A DNA stretch of 6,996 nucleotides from Clostridia bacterium. Lineage in GTDB: Bacteria > Bacillota > Clostridia > Oscillospirales > Ruminococcaceae. Below, piece after piece: positions 6,122-6,996 of the stretch. The stretch is taken from positions 9,853 to 16,848 of the forward strand of contig WFLZ01000325.1 of assembly GCA_009177225.1 (NCBI GenBank). Reading direction: 5' to 3'. The notes beneath the pieces were generated by a model. That model did not search any database. It had not been told where the DNA came from and worked only from the letters and a program-made list of their open reading frames with translations. Position 1 is the first letter of the stretch, and each line of letters opens with the position of its first letter. The position numbers and the translations under genes were made by a program.

Positions 6122-6996
6122 ATGGAAAAAATCAAAATTGGCATCATTGGCACTTGTGTTGGAATCAGAACTCATTTAAAGGGTTTTAGAAACTTTGTCG
6201 ATAGAGCTAAAGTAATCGCAATTTCTGGAAGTTCGTTGGAACGTAGCAAGGAATTTGCAGAAAAGTTTGATATTCCCATTGCGTGTGCTGATTATCGTCA
6301 ACTGTGTGATATCGAGGATTTAGATTTGGTATGCATCACAGCACCAAATCGTTTCCACAAAGAGATATTGAAGTATGCAATATCCAAGCATCTTAATATC
6401 ATCTGCGAAAAACCAATTGTTGATTCCACCTCGGATTTAGACGAGATTATGGATATGGCAACTGGGTATGATAAGATACTTATAATTGATCATCAATTAA
6501 GGTTTAATCCGTATATCATTAAGATTAAGGATTTAATATCCAACGGCGATTTAGGAAAAGTATATAATGTAAGATTAAATCAGCAAGGCATGGGATTTTC
6601 TAATATCAATGCTCCGTGGAGTTGGAGCTTTGATGGATCCGAAGGTGGTGGAGTCAGACTTGCGATGGCTTCTCACTTTACTGATTTGATTTCGTATTGG
6701 TTTAATGAAAGAGAAGTCATAGATATTGTCGCTTCCATGAACCCGATTACTAAAAAGCGCAAGAACTCGAACGGAATTGATACACAGGTCACTGCAAGCA
6801 CAACTTGTAATGCATTTATCAGATTGAAGGATGAGCTTACCATCCAATATTCTATAAACGCAGGAGCATACAGCGGCTCAAGATTTGATATTGATATCTT
6901 TGGCGAAAAAGCAGAGATTCATTTTGATCTTCAGAACAAGCTTCGCATTTATCATAGGACTAATACGGGTGTTCAAGAAATCATAGATGTGGATAA
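6122..6996 (+). CDS. Gfo/Idh/MocA-family NAD(P)-dependent oxidoreductase, 3'-truncated by window edge
   Basis: The frame is open from ATG 6122 to the window end with no stop, giving 291 complete codons; family members are commonly about 330-380 residues, so the C-terminus is missing. The N-terminal Rossmann fold begins KIGIIGTCVGIRTHL (G7, G10, G14), a variant of the usual GxGxxG nucleotide-binding loop. The family's EKP motif is present as CEKPIV (95-100), where the lysine K97 is the conserved catalytic/cofactor-contact residue. HQLRFNPY (124-131) matches the 'N-x-R-F-x-P' segment after it, and GGGVRLAMASHFTDL (175-189) carries the conserved histidine H185 of the C-terminal domain. These enzymes oxidise or epimerise sugars or cyclitols with NAD(P); the substrate cannot be read here. 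The gene starts 10 bp after the NACHT stop, so it is likely on the same transcript. It may be an accessory of that module or the first gene of a following sugar or surface-glycan cluster. Confidence 0.9.
   Translation, partial: MEKIKIGIIGTCVGIRTHLKGFRNFVDRAKVIAISGSSLERSKEFAEKFDIPIACADYRQLCDIEDLDLVCITAPNRFHKEILKYAISKHLNIICEKPIVDSTSDLDEIMDMATGYDKILIIDHQLRFNPYIIKIKDLISNGDLGKVYNVRLNQQGMGFSNINAPWSWSFDGSEGGGVRLAMASHFTDLISYWFNEREVIDIVASMNPITKKRKNSNGIDTQVTASTTCNAFIRLKDELTIQYSINAGAYSGSRFDIDIFGEKAEIHFDLQNKLRIYHRTNTGVQEIIDVD

Noticed and set aside
1..6996. CRISPR array, tRNA, rRNA or transposase gene
   Set aside because: No regularly spaced direct repeats, no tRNA-like cloverleaf or CCA end, and no transposase or integrase motifs were found on reading both strands.

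Overview
The window looks like an accessory region from an AT-rich, low-GC Gram-positive gut-type bacterium (Ruminococcus or Lachnospiraceae-like). This rests on strong AGGAGG-type ribosome binding sites, A/T-rich codon use, and the kinds of protein present; no taxonomic marker is included. All supported genes and the intron lie on the + strand. Both ends of the window cut a gene.

Layout. (1) Positions 1-846 hold the 3' part of an HlyD-type membrane fusion (adaptor) protein, likely the partner of an ABC exporter encoded upstream. (2) Positions 875-1507 hold a 210-residue cytosolic protein of unknown function, possibly DUF6037-like, closed by a weak terminator-like hairpin. (3) Positions 1508-2771 lack any convincing gene. 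They contain what reads as an ORF-less, probably decayed group II intron (about 1661-2292) behind an extended -10 promoter-like box. A perfect 12-bp inverted repeat plus T-run and further AT-rich hairpins follow. (4) Positions 2772-6111 are the highlight: a small protein with one transmembrane segment, then, 19 bp on, a 902-residue NACHT (STAND-type) NTPase fused to a C-terminal formylglycine-generating-enzyme-like (FGE/C-type-lectin fold) domain. (5) From 6122 to the window end runs a Gfo/Idh/MocA oxidoreductase, whose ribosome binding site overlaps the NACHT stop codon.

How the genes may work together. NACHT proteins are signal-transducing ATPases of the NLR-like class, several of which defend bacteria against phage. 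This one has almost nothing in front of its NACHT domain, so it carries no visible effector. Its C-terminal FGE-like domain has kept the fold-defining motifs but lost both catalytic cysteines, which suggests binding rather than catalysis. The upstream gene supplies a membrane anchor with a GxxxG helix motif and a long helical cytosolic part. My inference is a two-component (perhaps three-component) conflict or defence module: FGE-like sensor, NACHT switch, membrane-protein effector, with the oxidoreductase either an accessory or the first gene of a following operon. None of this is proven by the sequence alone.
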